Shown here piece after piece: positions 1 to 52,070 of a stretch of 64,000 nucleotides of DNA (within the stretch, counting starts at the first letter, position 1; each line of letters begins with the position of its first letter). Location: positions 4,458,264 to 4,522,263 of the forward strand of contig NC_053133.1 of the NCBI RefSeq assembly GCF_010015445.1, given 5' to 3'. This DNA is from Perca fluviatilis (taxonomy: Eukaryota > Chordata > Actinopteri > Perciformes > Percidae). The translations under genes were made by a program, and so were the position numbers. The notes beneath the pieces were generated by a model, which searched no databases, was not told the origin of the DNA, and saw only the letters and a program-made list of their open reading frames with translations.

Positions 1-536
1 AACACAGAGCCAGTATTGATGCCACTAAAAATCAAACTAACCTCGTCTTCTCTGGCTTCATTAGGCTTCCAAACGTCCACTTATCGAGAGTCCCTGAAAA
101 TGAGCTGTGAAGGTAACACGACCATTGCATTGGCACTTCACTCAATATCAGCACGCTGAATGATGAATTGCTGTGGAGGGATTATAGGAGGCACAAAACG
201 GCAAGGGACTGAAACTGAACGGAGTAATAATAATGATAATAATCATTAACTTTAATCATAACGCACTTCTGAAAAGAAAAGTTGGAAAGTGCTTCACAAG
301 GCAATAAAAGCAAGATAAATGAAGCAAAAGTAAAAACAACAGAATAACTATTCAGACAGCAGCGCCAAAAAAGATCAAGAACAAAAATAATAGTAAAATA
401 TTAAAGTGGAAAGGCAAGGTGATAAAAAAAAATGCATACACACAGGCAAATATATATTTATCTTTGTTTTTGTTTTTTCAATACTGTAGAATAATGTTAT
501 ACTTTATTGCCATGTCAACACAGTTGATAGGAATTT
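1..536. other. Intergenic, A/T-rich, no gene seen
   Basis: Downstream of rsu1. Contains scattered A-rich runs (for example 395-440) but no recognisable exon or intact transposon. Confidence 0.6.
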
Positions 537-865
537 GACGGTCGGTGTGGCCTTGACCAACTGCCACTTTACTTGTTTGAAAGCCATGATGTCTCTCTCT
601 CTCTCTCTCATGGGTGGACCAAATTCTCTGGGCGGGCAAAGCAGAGAAAGGGGAGGTAACCTTACTCCTTATGACCTCATAAGGAGAAGATTCCAGATCG
701 GCCCATCTGAGCTTTCATTTTGTCAAAGGCAGAGCAGGATACCCAGGGCTCGGTTTACACCTATCGCCATTTCTAGCCAATGGGGGACCATAGGCAGGCT
801 GGGGGAACGCATATTAATGTTAAAAAACCTCATAAAGTGAAATTTTCATGCAATGGGACCGTTAA
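537..865 (-). mobile_element. TTAA-AGGTCC MITE, partial copy
   Basis: About 85-90% similar by eye to the minus strand of 38299-38580 plus 39404 onward. That includes the stretch around 660-720 with its internal CTTATGACCTCATAAGGAG palindrome. The outer end at 862-865 is TTAA. The other end fades into unique sequence. Long chance open frames inside it are not genes. Confidence 0.75.
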
Positions 866-1344
866 CATTTTTTGATCTCCAAATACAATACACATTTGCC
901 AAGTGACAGTATTCTGATCCAATGGAAATCACCACGATTTGAGCACCAAGCGTCACTGATGCAAACACAGTCCGCCTCCCTTCGTCCTACTGGACTCCTG
1001 CGCTCGTCGGCGCGGAACACGTCGTTCCGAGATACCATGATGGACGCAGGTCTCTGCTAGATGTGGGCTTAACAGTCTTTGATGTCCTGTTGCTGGGCCA
1101 GCCCAAGTCCCATTTCATCCATTCCACTTTCCTGCAACAGGACATCAGCCAGGAGCAGGCTGATTAGTGGAACAGCCTGACGTCAAAGCTGGGCCAGCCT
1201 AGCCCGGTTCTCATTCCAGGGTGGTCACACCGTGCACGGGCGCTTGGTCCGGTTGGTCTGGCTGGGTGGTCACAAGATGCCATAAGCAGTATTCCTCTCA
1301 AAGTCCGCTCCACATAATCCAATCAGCTTCTTTCTCGTCTTGGG
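866..1344. other. Intergenic stretch with a small inverted repeat
   Basis: GATGTCCTGTTGC at about 1081 recurs inverted as GCAACAGGACATC at about 1134. Nothing else recognised. Confidence 0.4.
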
Positions 1345-1612
1345 TCGTGCTAAGAGCCGGACGGAGCCACGGTGCCTCTGCAAAATAGCCTCGGGAATGA
1401 ACTTGTTTTGGTGGAATGTGTACATTCAAAAGTAGTTTTAGTCATACAACAGAAAACTCAGATTAGACAGATAGTCTAGCTAGCTGTCTGGATTTACCCT
1501 GCAGAGATCTGAGGAGCAGTTAACCATAGTCCTCAGAAATCCACCAGAGGTTAGAACGCCATCACAAAGAAAGAGGAAGGTTACGGACATCCGGTCGAAA
1601 ATGAGATAATTT
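1345..1612 (-). mobile_element. TAGTCTCGC-family nonautonomous DNA transposon, partial
   Basis: Inverted copy of the repeat at 3108-3423, 3795-4146 and 7655-8077. Shared landmarks: TTTGTTTTGGTGGAA, CTAGCTAGCTGTCTGG and CCTGCAGAGATCTGAGGAGC. Confidence 0.75.
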
Positions 1613-3107
1613 CAAGCGGCACCGAAGCAATCCTGGAAATGAAACGTTGTGGATATAGATTAATCCACTATTAATCAGAATATTCAATTGTATGACTCGA
1701 TCCAGATAAACTGTTGGTGGTGATGGACGCTGCTATTGCTGAACCAACGTACAGAGCTAGCATGTTGTTTGAGATCATGTGTGTTTTCATGGACATGGAT
1801 ATTCCGGTTATGATGTTTATACCGTTTTTGATCATATTCGGGATATGATGTTTACATGGCACTCAGAGATATCGGGTTATTCATATCTCCGTACAGGCTC
1901 GCTGAGAGCAGGCTCGTCCGTCTGCGCATCCATCTCTCTTTTCTGAATTTCTACCTATTGCATAAAACAACAACCTCTAGCCTATCAGGGTTTTACAAAA
2001 CCCTTCAGCATAATACTTTCATGACCTGGTCATCAGGATAATAAAAGTATGCTTTAATTACACATTAAATATAATAACAGCTGATTTCTGGCGCAGTAAA
2101 GCGCTTCAGCAGGCGAACGGGCAGGCGGTGAAATAGAACTATGAAATAGAATCCTGGCGGCGCCACTGTTGCAAGCCGAAGGGGAAGTTTGATGGTGTGG
2201 GCATTTACCAGGCAGGGAGTCTGTTTTTGAAATTTGACCGGTACAGAAACTAAAAGCCCGGATAGCTTTACCTCTGCTGCACAAACTGTCTCTCGTGAGT
2301 CCCCCAACTTTTTAAGTGCAGCACTAAATCACTTGAGTGCCATATTTCAGAGGTGTTGTTCTTGTGTAGCCTTTCATTTCCCATGACAACAGCAACAATC
2401 CAATACTGACAAGGATCGCAACAATAAGACCAGCTGCTGCTGTTTACAATTTGTTTGTTGCTTTTCTATATTCCAAAGGCCTATGGAGGGATGGGTGTCA
2501 CAAAACCAGCTCAGGCTGTAAATGCAGTGCTACGTGGCATTGGTACATTTATTATTCCATAGAAAAAAAAAAAAAAACATTAAATTAATTATGAGAGTCA
2601 AGACGGTGAACCAAATACTATTTCCCGTTTTCTCTGTATTAATCTCAAAAGCAATAATATCCAATCGACCATTCTGTTTACGCCATGTGGGTGCAGCTCA
2701 GGGCTGCCCAAATTACCTAACAGAGATTAAAACGGTATCATAAAAATTATAGGCAGATATGCATGTTCAGGTATTGGAATCAGAATCAGGAAGGAAAAAA
2801 TGGTATTGTAGTATCTCTAGTCAAAATATTTTATGATGTATTGATTTGGTGTAGCTGTACGACATCGTCGGTATAGAAAGTAAAAAGCATGGCAGAACTC
2901 ACCCATTGGTGGGGATGGCAGATGAAAGGGATTGGTTCACCTTCATGACTCTGTAAGTTGACACCAACATCTTGGATGTATTGTATTGAAAGCCAATGAA
3001 AAATCTAGAAAGAGGGCTCTTGCTTAAGTGTTGGGTTTTTCTTAGTCTAAATCAACAACGTTTCATTTACAGGAAAGTTCTGGTGCTGACGGATGTGTCA
3101 CATTTTC
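1613..3107. other. Intergenic stretch, no gene recognised
   Basis: No exon-like sequence. The part at 1640-1930 (GGATATTCCGGTTATGATG and its partial inverted echoes) looks like decayed transposon DNA, but no termini could be defined. Confidence 0.4.
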
Positions 3108-3423
3108 GGACGGATTTCCGTCCCCTTCCTCTTTCTTTGTGTTGGCGTTCTAAACTCCGGTGGGTTTATGAGGACTATGGTTAACTGCTCCTCAGATCTC
3201 TGCAGGGTAAATCCAGACAGCTAGCTAGACTATCTGTCCAATTTGAGTTTTCTGTTGCACGACTAAAACTACTTTTGAACATACACATGTTCCACCAAAA
3301 CAAGTTCCTTCCCAAGGCTATTTTGCAGAGGTACCAGGGCTCCGTCCGGCGCTTAGCACCGCCCAAGACGATTGTGACCTTCCTACACGGCGCTGTGGAG
3401 GAGGGTCTGGCAGTGCGAGACTA
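3108..3423 (+). mobile_element. TAGTCTCGC-family transposon copy
   Basis: Starts near CGTCCCCTTCCTCTTTC and ends GTCTGGCAGTGCGAGACTA, the reverse of the TAGTCTCGCATTGCCAGAC terminus seen at 31882. The last 60 bp form an imperfect hairpin (CCTTCCTACACGGC / GCTGTGGAGGAGGG). Confidence 0.75.
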
Positions 3424-3794
3424 GGTTTGTCTGAATGTCAAGAGATAATATGAACCAGAGTGGTAACAGCGTCTTCTATACCTCAACCTTGCTTATGTAC
3501 TAATGTATGGATCAACTTTATCTTTTGTTGTACTGACAAGATGTTGGAGCGGAGTTCTATCTAGAGATCTGATCATCCGTGACGTAAGGGCTATGAGTCT
3601 AAAATCCTTACGTTCTTTTGGACACGGTAATTTGGGTAATGGTATTATGTGCGAGGTTTTCCAGAACCGAGGGACAGTGTGCGTGTGTGTCTACGTAGTC
3701 TATATCGTTGACGTTCCACTTCCGGGTTTGTTCCGTTGCCGCCGGAAAATCTGCTGGATTTCACTCATTTAGGCTGGATATCTGTTGCCTTGGG

Positions 3795-4146
3795 CTTCCT
3801 TTGTGTTGGCGTTCTAACCTCCGGTGGATTTCTGAGGATTATGGTTAACTGCTCCTCAGATCTCTGCAGGGTAAATCCAGACAGCTAGCTAGACTATCTG
3901 TCCAATCTGAGTTTTCTGTTGCACGACTAAAACTACTTTGGAACGTACACATGTTCCACCAAAACAAGTTCCTTCCCGAGGCTATTTAGCAGAGGCACCG
4001 GGGCTCCGTCCAGTGCTTAGCACTGATTGGTTTAAAAAAATGCCAATAAACCAGAGAACGTTTCCCTTCCATCCAGGAATGCTGTGTGGACTAGCCAGAC
4101 TCCTCCTCCAGCGCGCTTCGGAGGAGAGTCTGGCAAAGCGAGACTA
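3795..4146 (+). mobile_element. TAGTCTCGC-family transposon copy
   Basis: Second plus-strand copy 370 bp after the first. It shares the block from GTGTTGGCGTTCTAACCTCC to GTCTGGCAAAGCGAGACTA. The terminal hairpin is diverged at its loop (CTCCAGCGCGCTTCGGAG). Confidence 0.75.
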
Positions 4147-4392
4147 GTGCCTACGGAAGCATGAACGGTTGGTTTGCCGCACTGGAGCCTGCTCAGTTGC
4201 AAATTTCTTCAAAAGAGAATGCGCTGTGCTCATCCAGCCCATCTGCTTTCTTAGTATTTTATTAATTGCCCATTAACGTTACATCGCAGCTTGCTTCGCC
4301 GTTTACTGCAGCAGTCTTGCTTAATACCGGAAGAGTTTCAAAGATTGTTCTTCCCATCAGTCATTTAACATTGGAATATAGTATATATATAG

Positions 4393-4397
<5 letters not shown>

Positions 4398-4444
<47 letters not shown>
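4398..4444. repeat. (TA)n microsatellite
   Basis: About 20 TA units with one TTTA interruption. Confidence 0.9.
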
Positions 4445-5287
4445 GTAAAAAAAACAATAAAAAGGAAGTTACCCTTTAAGTCTAGTCATTCATGAGGTTC
4501 AGGGGTTTTGAGACATGGCAATCTATCACCCAAACATTAAAATAGTTCTCACATCAGTCTCACTCATATCTGTTGGCTTCAAATGATTTGTCCAGAATTC
4601 AAATAATTCTTGTTTTATTACAAAATGGGTCTTTGTTGGAGTCATCTCAAGCAGTATTCTTGGCGAGTACTACATATCATAACTGACAAAAACTATGAAA
4701 AGACCCAAGAAAAAAAATCCTATTTTCAACACCTATTATCAACATATGACATAAATGTATGATAGCAGTGCAGTAACCAGCAGCATATATTCTTTTTGTC
4801 AAATGATGGAGAATTGAAAATATAATTTCCCCCAATAAATTCAAAGGAAAAGATTTGAAGAAAAAAATGTGAGAGTTGACTATTAGAATAAATGTTTGAA
4901 GACGGATGTTTGTTTGTTTTTTAAATGCTTTGGTCGTTAAGTAAAGCAGCTGTATATTATCGGCTCATCCTGTGGGGGTGTGGGTGGGGTGCTTGCTCCT
5001 GTGTCACTACCCTCATTAAAGTGCCACTGTGTAGGCCCCCTCCCCCACCCCCACCCTTACACAATCAAGCCTGCCCTAACACACACGCCACCTATAAATC
5101 ATTTCGCCAAAATCAATGGACTTTAGTTAGCCTGGGACTCGTTGTGTCCTTGGAAAAAGTGTGAGATGAATTGAGATGAAGTGAGAACAAAACAGGAACA
5201 ACATCCACGGAAACACCCGAGTGACTATGGCTGGACTGGTCTTCAGGGCGGACGGGAGAGTTGCTGATAGGTCACTCTTCTTTTAAC
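4445..5287. other. Intergenic stretch, no gene seen
   Basis: A/T-rich, with a C-rich patch near 5036-5060. No splice-flanked open frame or transposon terminus recognised. Confidence 0.5.
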
Positions 5288-6642
5288 ACATTCTCACTGG
5301 GCATCAAAAACCAACGCTTGGTCAGGTGCCTTTGGCGTTTGTTTTGACGCAAAAAGTCTCCTTTAGCGTCATATTTAGACACGCTTGTTCGGGACTCTTG
5401 GCGTCACTTTTTGATGCTCTGGCTCAGGACGTATGTTTAACTGACATGCAACACAAGAACGGGACAGTTAGGTTTAGTAACAGTTGGTTGGTGGGGTTAC
5501 AAAATATATGTTTCAGTGACACGCTGGACAAGAACGGGACATGGACCCCGGTCTCCTGGGTGAAAGTCCTGTGTTGTTTGACCCCCCCCCCCAACCAACC
5601 TCATTCAATTTTCAGTCTTTCCTACTACTCTCTACTGTTGTCTCTCTACGTACTACTCTCTACCGCTGTCTCTCTACATACTACTCTCTACGTACTACTC
5701 TACCGTTGTCTCTCTACGTACTATTCTCTACCGTTGTCTCTCTACGTACTATTCTCTACCGTTGTCTCTCTACGTACTACTCTCTACCGTTGTGTCTCTA
5801 CGTACTACTCTCTACCGTTGTCTCTCTACGTACTACTCTCTACCGTTGTCTCTCTACGTACACCTCTCTACCGTTGTCTCTCTACGTACACCTCTCTACC
5901 GTTGTCTCTCTACGTACACCTCTCTACCGTTGTCTCTCATTCTCCTCTCTACCGTTCTCTCTACGTACTACTCTCTACCGTTGTCTCCTCTCTACCGTTG
6001 TCTCTCTACGTACTACTCTCTACCGTTGTCTCTCTACGTACTCCTCTCTACCGTTGTCTCTCTACGTACTCCTCTCTACCGTTGTCTCTCTACGTACTCC
6101 TCTCTACCGTTGTCTCTCTACGTACTCCTCTCTACCGTTGTCTCTCTACGTACTCCTCTCTACGTACTACTCTCTACCGCTGTCTCTCTACGTACTACTC
6201 TCTACCGCTGTCTCTCTACGTACTACTCTCTACTGTTGTCTCTCTACGTACAACACTCTACCGTTGTCTCTCCGTACTACTCTATGTACTGCTCGCTACT
6301 GTTGTCTCTACTCACTACTCTCTACTGTTGTCTCTCTATGTACTACTCTCTACCGTTGTCTCGCTACGTACTACTCTCTACCGTTGTCTCTCTACGTACT
6401 ACTCTCTACCGTTGTCTCTCTACATACTACTCTGTACATACTACTCTCTACTGTTGTCTCTTTACATACTACTCTCTACTGTTGTCTATCTTCATACTGC
6501 GTCATCGTACAGCGCCGTGGTCGAGCTGCTGCTCTGCCCAGTGTGTTCCATACAGATGCTGAAGGGGGATTTTTGTGTCGGCATCTGACGCTGAGAGACA
6601 CTGACCAAGCGTCAGTATGTTACGAGGTGGGAGTGAGAATGT
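5288..6642. mobile_element. TIR element expanded by a 28-bp minisatellite
   Basis: ACATTCTCACT at 5288 is the exact inverse of AGTGAGAATGT at 6632-6642. A subterminal CGCTTGGTCAG at about 5315 recurs inverted as CTGACCAAGCGTCAG near 6601. This marks a short nonautonomous DNA transposon whose centre is the minisatellite at 5613-6495. The superfamily is unknown. Confidence 0.65.
5613..6495. repeat. 28-bp minisatellite, about 30 units
   Basis: The unit is TCTCTCTACGTACTACTC followed by TCTACCGTTG, with variants (TACACC, TACTCC, ACCGCTG). All three plus-strand frames are free of stops over about 800 bp because the unit contains none. This yields long S/L/Y/T/V-rich translations that are artefacts. 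Confidence 0.95.
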
Positions 6643-6644
6643 AA

Positions 6645-7025
6645 CTAAGTACATTTACTCCAGTACTGTACTTAAGTCCAAATGTTGAGGTACCTGTACT
6701 TTACTCAAGTCTTTTCTTTTCATTCCACTTTCTACTTCTACTCCGCTACATTTCAGAGAGAAATATTGTACTTTTTAATCCATTACATTCATCTGTTACA
6801 GCTTTAGTTACTAGTTACTTTACACTTTAAGATTTCTGTACATGCGACAATATAAAAGCCTACAAGTCCAGCTGAAATGATTAGACCATTAAACACACAA
6901 CTGTTTGGATCCTATACACTTTCTACAATGGGAGGAGAGTTCTTTACTTTTCATACTCTAACTACATTTTCCTGATGATACTTGCAGACTTTTACTGAAG
7001 TAAAGGATCTGAATACTTCTTCCAT
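6645..7025. mobile_element. GTGGAATGTAACTAAGTAC-family MITE (copy 1)
   Basis: Shares TTCAGAGAGAAATATTGTAC, ATCTGTTACAGCTTTAG and GGATCTGAATACTTCTTCCA with 12119-12466 and 55516-56033. The left terminus is fused to the end of the preceding TIR element at GAATGTAACTAAG. Confidence 0.75.
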
Positions 7026-7654
7026 TGTGGTTTCTTAAAGCTGACCAATATCCATCTGGCCTAATGATGCATTCCATGGCGCTGCTCATTTCCAGCCCAG
7101 GCTTTGACTCTCAAACAGACTCTGATAAAACAATTGAAAGGCCACAGAGGATGAGTCAGGCTGCCATTATTACCTTTCTCTCAGAGATGGATGGAGGTGT
7201 TCAACTAAGGCTACCATATTGAATGTTGTTTTCTTCCAGGAAACCTTTGGAAAGCCTGCCCTCTGCATAACTTTTCCAGAACATTCTTGCTTTAACTGAA
7301 AAAAAATAATAAACGGCATCACGCCTCATCTCCACAGAGCGTACACCGATCTGTGTGGCTATCTCAATTAAAGATGCACCTAGAGATAATTGGACATGAA
7401 CATGCACCTCCTCACAGAAAGTTAAGGAAAAGAAGCCAAAACAGCAGAAAGAGGAACTACAAACTTTTATTTAAGGTCTGCTCATTTTATTTCATCTTTT
7501 AACTCTTTATCATATTATCACTATATTTCATGCATCACGGCTAATGATGTTTAATGATTTTATTTTTCATAATAACCCAATGTAAACCATAAAAAAAAAA
7601 ACATTGTCTATATCGAAAACGTTTCATTAAGCCGGAGGTTCCGAAAGATGTCCC

Positions 7655-8077
7655 TCCATTTCCGGACGTCCGTCCCCTTCCTCTTTCTTTGTGTTGGCGT
7701 TCTAACCTCCGGTGGATTTGTGAGGACTATGGTTAACTGCTCCTCAGATCTCTGCAGGGTAAATCCAGCTAGCTAGACTATCTGTCCAATCAGAGTTTTC
7801 TCTCGCATGACTAAAACAACTTTTGAACGTACACGTTCCACCAAAACAAGTTCCTTCCCGAGGCTATTTAGCAGAGGCACCGTGGCTCCGTCCGGCGCTT
7901 AGCACCGCCCATGACGATTGTGATTGGTTTAAAGAAATGCCAATAAACTAGAGCATGTTTTCCTCCCATCCTGGAATGCTGTGCAGATAGGTCTGGCAAT
8001 GTGTAGTCTGGCATTGCCAGACCTTCCTCCACAGCGCTGTGGAGGAGGGTCTGGCTAGTCCACACAACATTCCGGCA
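7655..8077 (+). mobile_element. TAGTCTCGC-family transposon copy with terminal palindrome
   Basis: Plus-strand copy. Its right part contains two ends head to head: CTGTGCAGATAGGTCTGGCA, then a near-perfect 40-bp palindrome at 8016-8055, then CTAGTCCACACAACATTCC. Confidence 0.7.
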
Positions 8078-8994
8078 TTCATTAAAATTTTCCAAACATT
8101 GTTGCGTCAGTAGATGCGCCTGATACAGTATCTGTGACAGAGGCGGGCACGCCCAGCATCATGTAAACAAACGGAGCACCCAGGAGGATAGGAAAAGGTT
8201 TTATGGTATACATTACGTTATCACTGTTTAGAAACAAAAGACCGCTCCATTTTTTCCGGGAAAACCGCATTGCATTGTTGGATACGGTAAAATGTCGGGT
8301 ACATCGTAAGAACACTCAGATTAGCTGTGCATTGTGGGTATTTTATAGTGGACCATATAGTGAATGAATTTAACCGCGGAGAATTCAAACACCACTACAA
8401 AATAGAGAACACGCTATTTCAATGATTTTGAAAACAGCTAGTGTGACAAAGTGAAAATAAGAACAATACTCTACAGTTGAAAGTGATAATTATTATTATT
8501 ATATTCAGACCCCAAACATGACTGTAGCACAGACACAGCTTTCAAGTTGCATGGCTTATATATTTATGAACAATACAAGAGAAGACATTGATTTTGATTG
8601 TTTTATTTGAAGTGTTCGATACAGCGAGCACAAAGAACTTTCAGTATATTTTGGCCTGTGATAAAAGCACGATGAATTTTATGAATGGATTATATTAATT
8701 TAGCTTTGCAACAGGCTGAAATGTGACGGACACTTGGTGAAGCTTTGGAAAATAACTTAACAAAAAGAATGTGGAAGGTACAGTGAGTCACTTGCAGCTC
8801 TTTTCTCAGCTGTGCTATCTTTACATACATATTCTATTCAGCAACACTAGTTTCTGCTTGTTTGTAAGCAAGAGAGAGAGGAGACAAAGGGAGAGAACGA
8901 GGGAGTGTAATATTCACTATTCAGGAAATACAGTGTGGAGTAGCATAGTGTTCAAACTGAGTGAAGTACAGTCACAAAGTATCCGTTAAGCCCC
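8078..8994. other. Intergenic stretch, no gene recognised
   Basis: Contains a short purine-rich run (8868-8905). No exon or element boundary supported. Confidence 0.45.
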
Positions 8995-9605
8995 TGACGC
9001 ACCAACCCGATGGCCGACCGTCGGCAGAAAAGGCAGTCGGACTGATCAGTCGGCTCCCCGAGGTCCAAAAAGTGCCTCTGAACACACCGAAGAGACGCCG
9101 ACTTGAGCATGTAATACGTCTCCATAACAGCAGGCAGCACTTATCTGTATTGTCGCCCAAAAAATAAAAAACGGCAGCTGATTGGACGAACGCGTCATGT
9201 GGGTCTGGCTGCTCCCGGATTTTTCAACCGGGCATAATGACGGCTTTTTTCGGAATGCGATCGCATATACGAAGATAGTTCACCTGAAAAATTTTAAGAG
9301 AGAAATAGGCCGTGCAGTTGCTGAATCGGTCTTCATTTCAGAACGACAAAGGTCAGTTTCAAAGATTTTCGTCAAATTTTGAGAGGCTTAGTCACGCTCA
9401 TCCCGCTTATAATTTCTGGGTTAGTACTCCACCAATCAGATTAGTCATGGGGTCCGACTGCCCGCCCTCTGACGCAACATGTCAAATCGGCCAAAATGAA
9501 GGCCGACTGCTTCTCCCACTGACGACGGCACGGAACACACCGAACGGACTTGAATCACTGACCTCGCCAGACTGTCAGACGGCCGATTATCGGGTTAGTG
9601 TGTCA
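8995..9605. mobile_element. Nonautonomous DNA transposon with TGACRCACYAACCCGAT termini
   Basis: TGACGCACCAACCCGAT at 8995 pairs with ATCGGGTTAGTGTGTCA ending at 9605, with subterminal inverse GGCCGAC/GACGGCC motifs. The interior 9296-9390 is nearly identical to 17456-17550 inside a different element. No clear target duplication was found. Confidence 0.7.
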
Positions 9606-9928
9606 CTGCCATTAGCACATCGAAGCAACGAAAAGCAAATGTGTTTTGAGCATGCATTGTAAAACCGTGAAAAGTAACTAAACTAAAAAATGCATTTTGT
9701 ATAGAAAATGTCTGTGAATACTGAGAGCTGAAATAAAGTGCAAAGCATCGCTGAAAATGCAGAAATCTGAAATGTACAGCCTGAAACATCTTAAGGCTCA
9801 GTGCATAGACTGCACCGCTGAAAAAAACTGGAAGCTAACCCTTTACCTAAAGAAACTCTGAGCTGAAATACATCGCTAGAGACACTGCAAGTTGAAATGA
9901 ACTGTCTGAAAGAAGAATTGGTTTGTAT

Positions 9929-10233
9929 AAGGGCGGCACAATTAATCACAGTTTTATCGCAATTTGGACTAGTATAAGATACTAATCACGGGCGGGGGGG
10001 CACAATATTTGTTAAAGGCAAAATACCATTCTGAGTGAAGTCTTGTAGTGCTGCAGAGACAATCACATTCTACAGACTGAAGAAAAGAATCTTTCTTTGG
10101 TACAAATACTCGCCAAAAATCCCGCCATGATCATTTAAATCGATTTTTCAATGGAAATGAGAATAATGATCGCAATTGCAATGTCGGTCAAATGAATGGC
10201 AATTAGATATTTTCCTCATATGGTGGAGCCCTA
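9929..10233. mobile_element. hAT-type MITE with 8-bp target duplication
   Basis: Flanked on both sides by GTTTGTAT (9921-9928 and 10234-10241). Termini AAGGGCGGCAC and GGAGCCCTA. Same family as 62989-63299 (AATTAATCGCA, TTGTTAAAGG, AGATATTTTCCTC). Confidence 0.8.
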
Positions 10234-10284
10234 GTTTGTATTAATATCAAACAGAGGAGCTGCATTGCTAAACACTTTTGAACA

Positions 10285-10442
10285 AAAACAGCATTAGGTT
10301 ACCTCCAGGATCTGTGCTAAGCTAGGCTAGCGGTGGGTGCGTCAGACAGAGTTACAACACGCACAGAGATGAGAAAGGTGTTTATGAACTGGGGTATACG
10401 GTGAATAAGACAAAGTCCCAATAAGTCGGCGTGTTCCTTTAA
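10285..10442 (-). mobile_element. Dispersed repeat, inverse copy of 26188-26430
   Basis: Shares CCTCCAGGATCTGTGCTAAG, GCGGTGGGTGCGTCAGACAG and CCAATAAGTCGGCGTGTTCC with the inverted copy at 26188. Outer end CTTTAA. Confidence 0.75.
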
Positions 10443-10990
10443 GAGCTGAGGGATGAAATGTATGGTCTGAAAAGAAGGGGCTGAACGGCACTGGGGAGGG
10501 AAAGCTGAACGACATCACGAAGCTCCACACAGGTGAATAGTTCAATAGCCTGGTGATTTTTTTTTTTTAAAAGCAGAAGAGGATCAGTGGGTGACATCAC
10601 AGGTCACGTGACACACTTTAAGCAGGGTAATACACACCCATTATAAACTCAGCCATAATTCAAATACTTAAAATATACAGAAAAAAAACTGAAGTTTAAG
10701 TTAAGTTCAAAGTCTTGCGATTGTTCAAAGTTGAAATGAAGTCTGTAGCTGAAGTAGTAGAACTTCAGAGTGGAATGGGATGGAAGAGAACTTGGAGATT
10801 CCTCCCATTCGCTTACACAATGATGTCGAAAACAGCATAACAAGGCAGAAGAGTTGAAAACAAGGATAAATGCACTTACAGAGCTGAACATTTTGTCTGG
10901 TTTTGAATGGATCCGTAGCTGAAAGTACGCAGTAGCAGTCGTTGAAGTTGCGTCCCAAACATCTGTGAGCATCTGGACTCACCCATGTTA

Positions 10991-11375
10991 AATGTTCGCC
11001 TTTGGTATCATAGCAGTTCAAAAGTTTCGCCCTGCAGGACTTGTTGATGCTGATGTCCCACAATGTGAAGTTACAGTGACTCGGTTTGCCATCTGGAGCC
11101 ACCGGCATTTAAAGCGACAAAGGATGACATTACAATGAATTCTTAACACAGCTTCTAAATGACTCTGATCTGGTAGTTATGCAGCTGTCACCAGTAGTCA
11201 CCTGGGTGTCCAAGCAGTTAGATAAGTAGCACCAAAACCAAGACTTAAACTGTTCACGAGAGTTGAAAAAACAAACAAACATCCATCTATACTCAGGCAG
11301 AGTGGAATACAGTCCAAACTATATGTAACACTACATATTTAGAAACATATTTCATACATGTCGTAATACAAAATG
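10991..11375. other. rsu1 3' flank
   Basis: May be transcribed if distal poly(A) sites are used. An open minus-strand frame (10725-11108) has no recognised homology and is probably chance. Confidence 0.4.
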
Positions 11376-11381
11376 TTTATT
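11376..11381 (-). terminator. rsu1: Candidate poly(A) signal of rsu1
   Basis: AATAAA on the minus strand about 95 nt beyond the rsu1 stop codon. It is the first such hexamer downstream. A longer 3' UTR using later sites cannot be excluded. Confidence 0.5.
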
Positions 11382-11475
11382 TCTATAAAAAAAATAAAAA
11401 GAGAGAAGAAAAGAAGGCACATGCAGTGAGTTTGACAGGCTGAGCTTGCATTAATCTCCATCGTTGGTCTTCTCT

Positions 11476-52070
<40,595 letters not shown>

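Larger units (their letters stand above)
9690..10990. repeat. Degenerate GCTGAAATG-type tandem repeat
   Basis: GCTGAAA/TCTGAAA/GTTGAAATG motifs recur every 15-35 bp through 9730-9915 and 10440-10930, too diverged for an exact unit. Two transposon copies (9929-10233 and 10285-10442) interrupt the array. Confidence 0.5.

Noticed and set aside
5326..6644. Long open frames (up to 420 codons) over the 28-bp array
   Set aside because: All three forward frames are open purely because the repeat unit lacks stops; no start context, splice signals or homology.
10725..11108. 127-codon minus-strand frame with several Cys (DGKPSHCNFTLWDIS)
   Set aside because: No family recognised, no splice context, lies just after the rsu1 poly(A) signal and partly in the GCTGAA repeat; most likely chance or 3' UTR.
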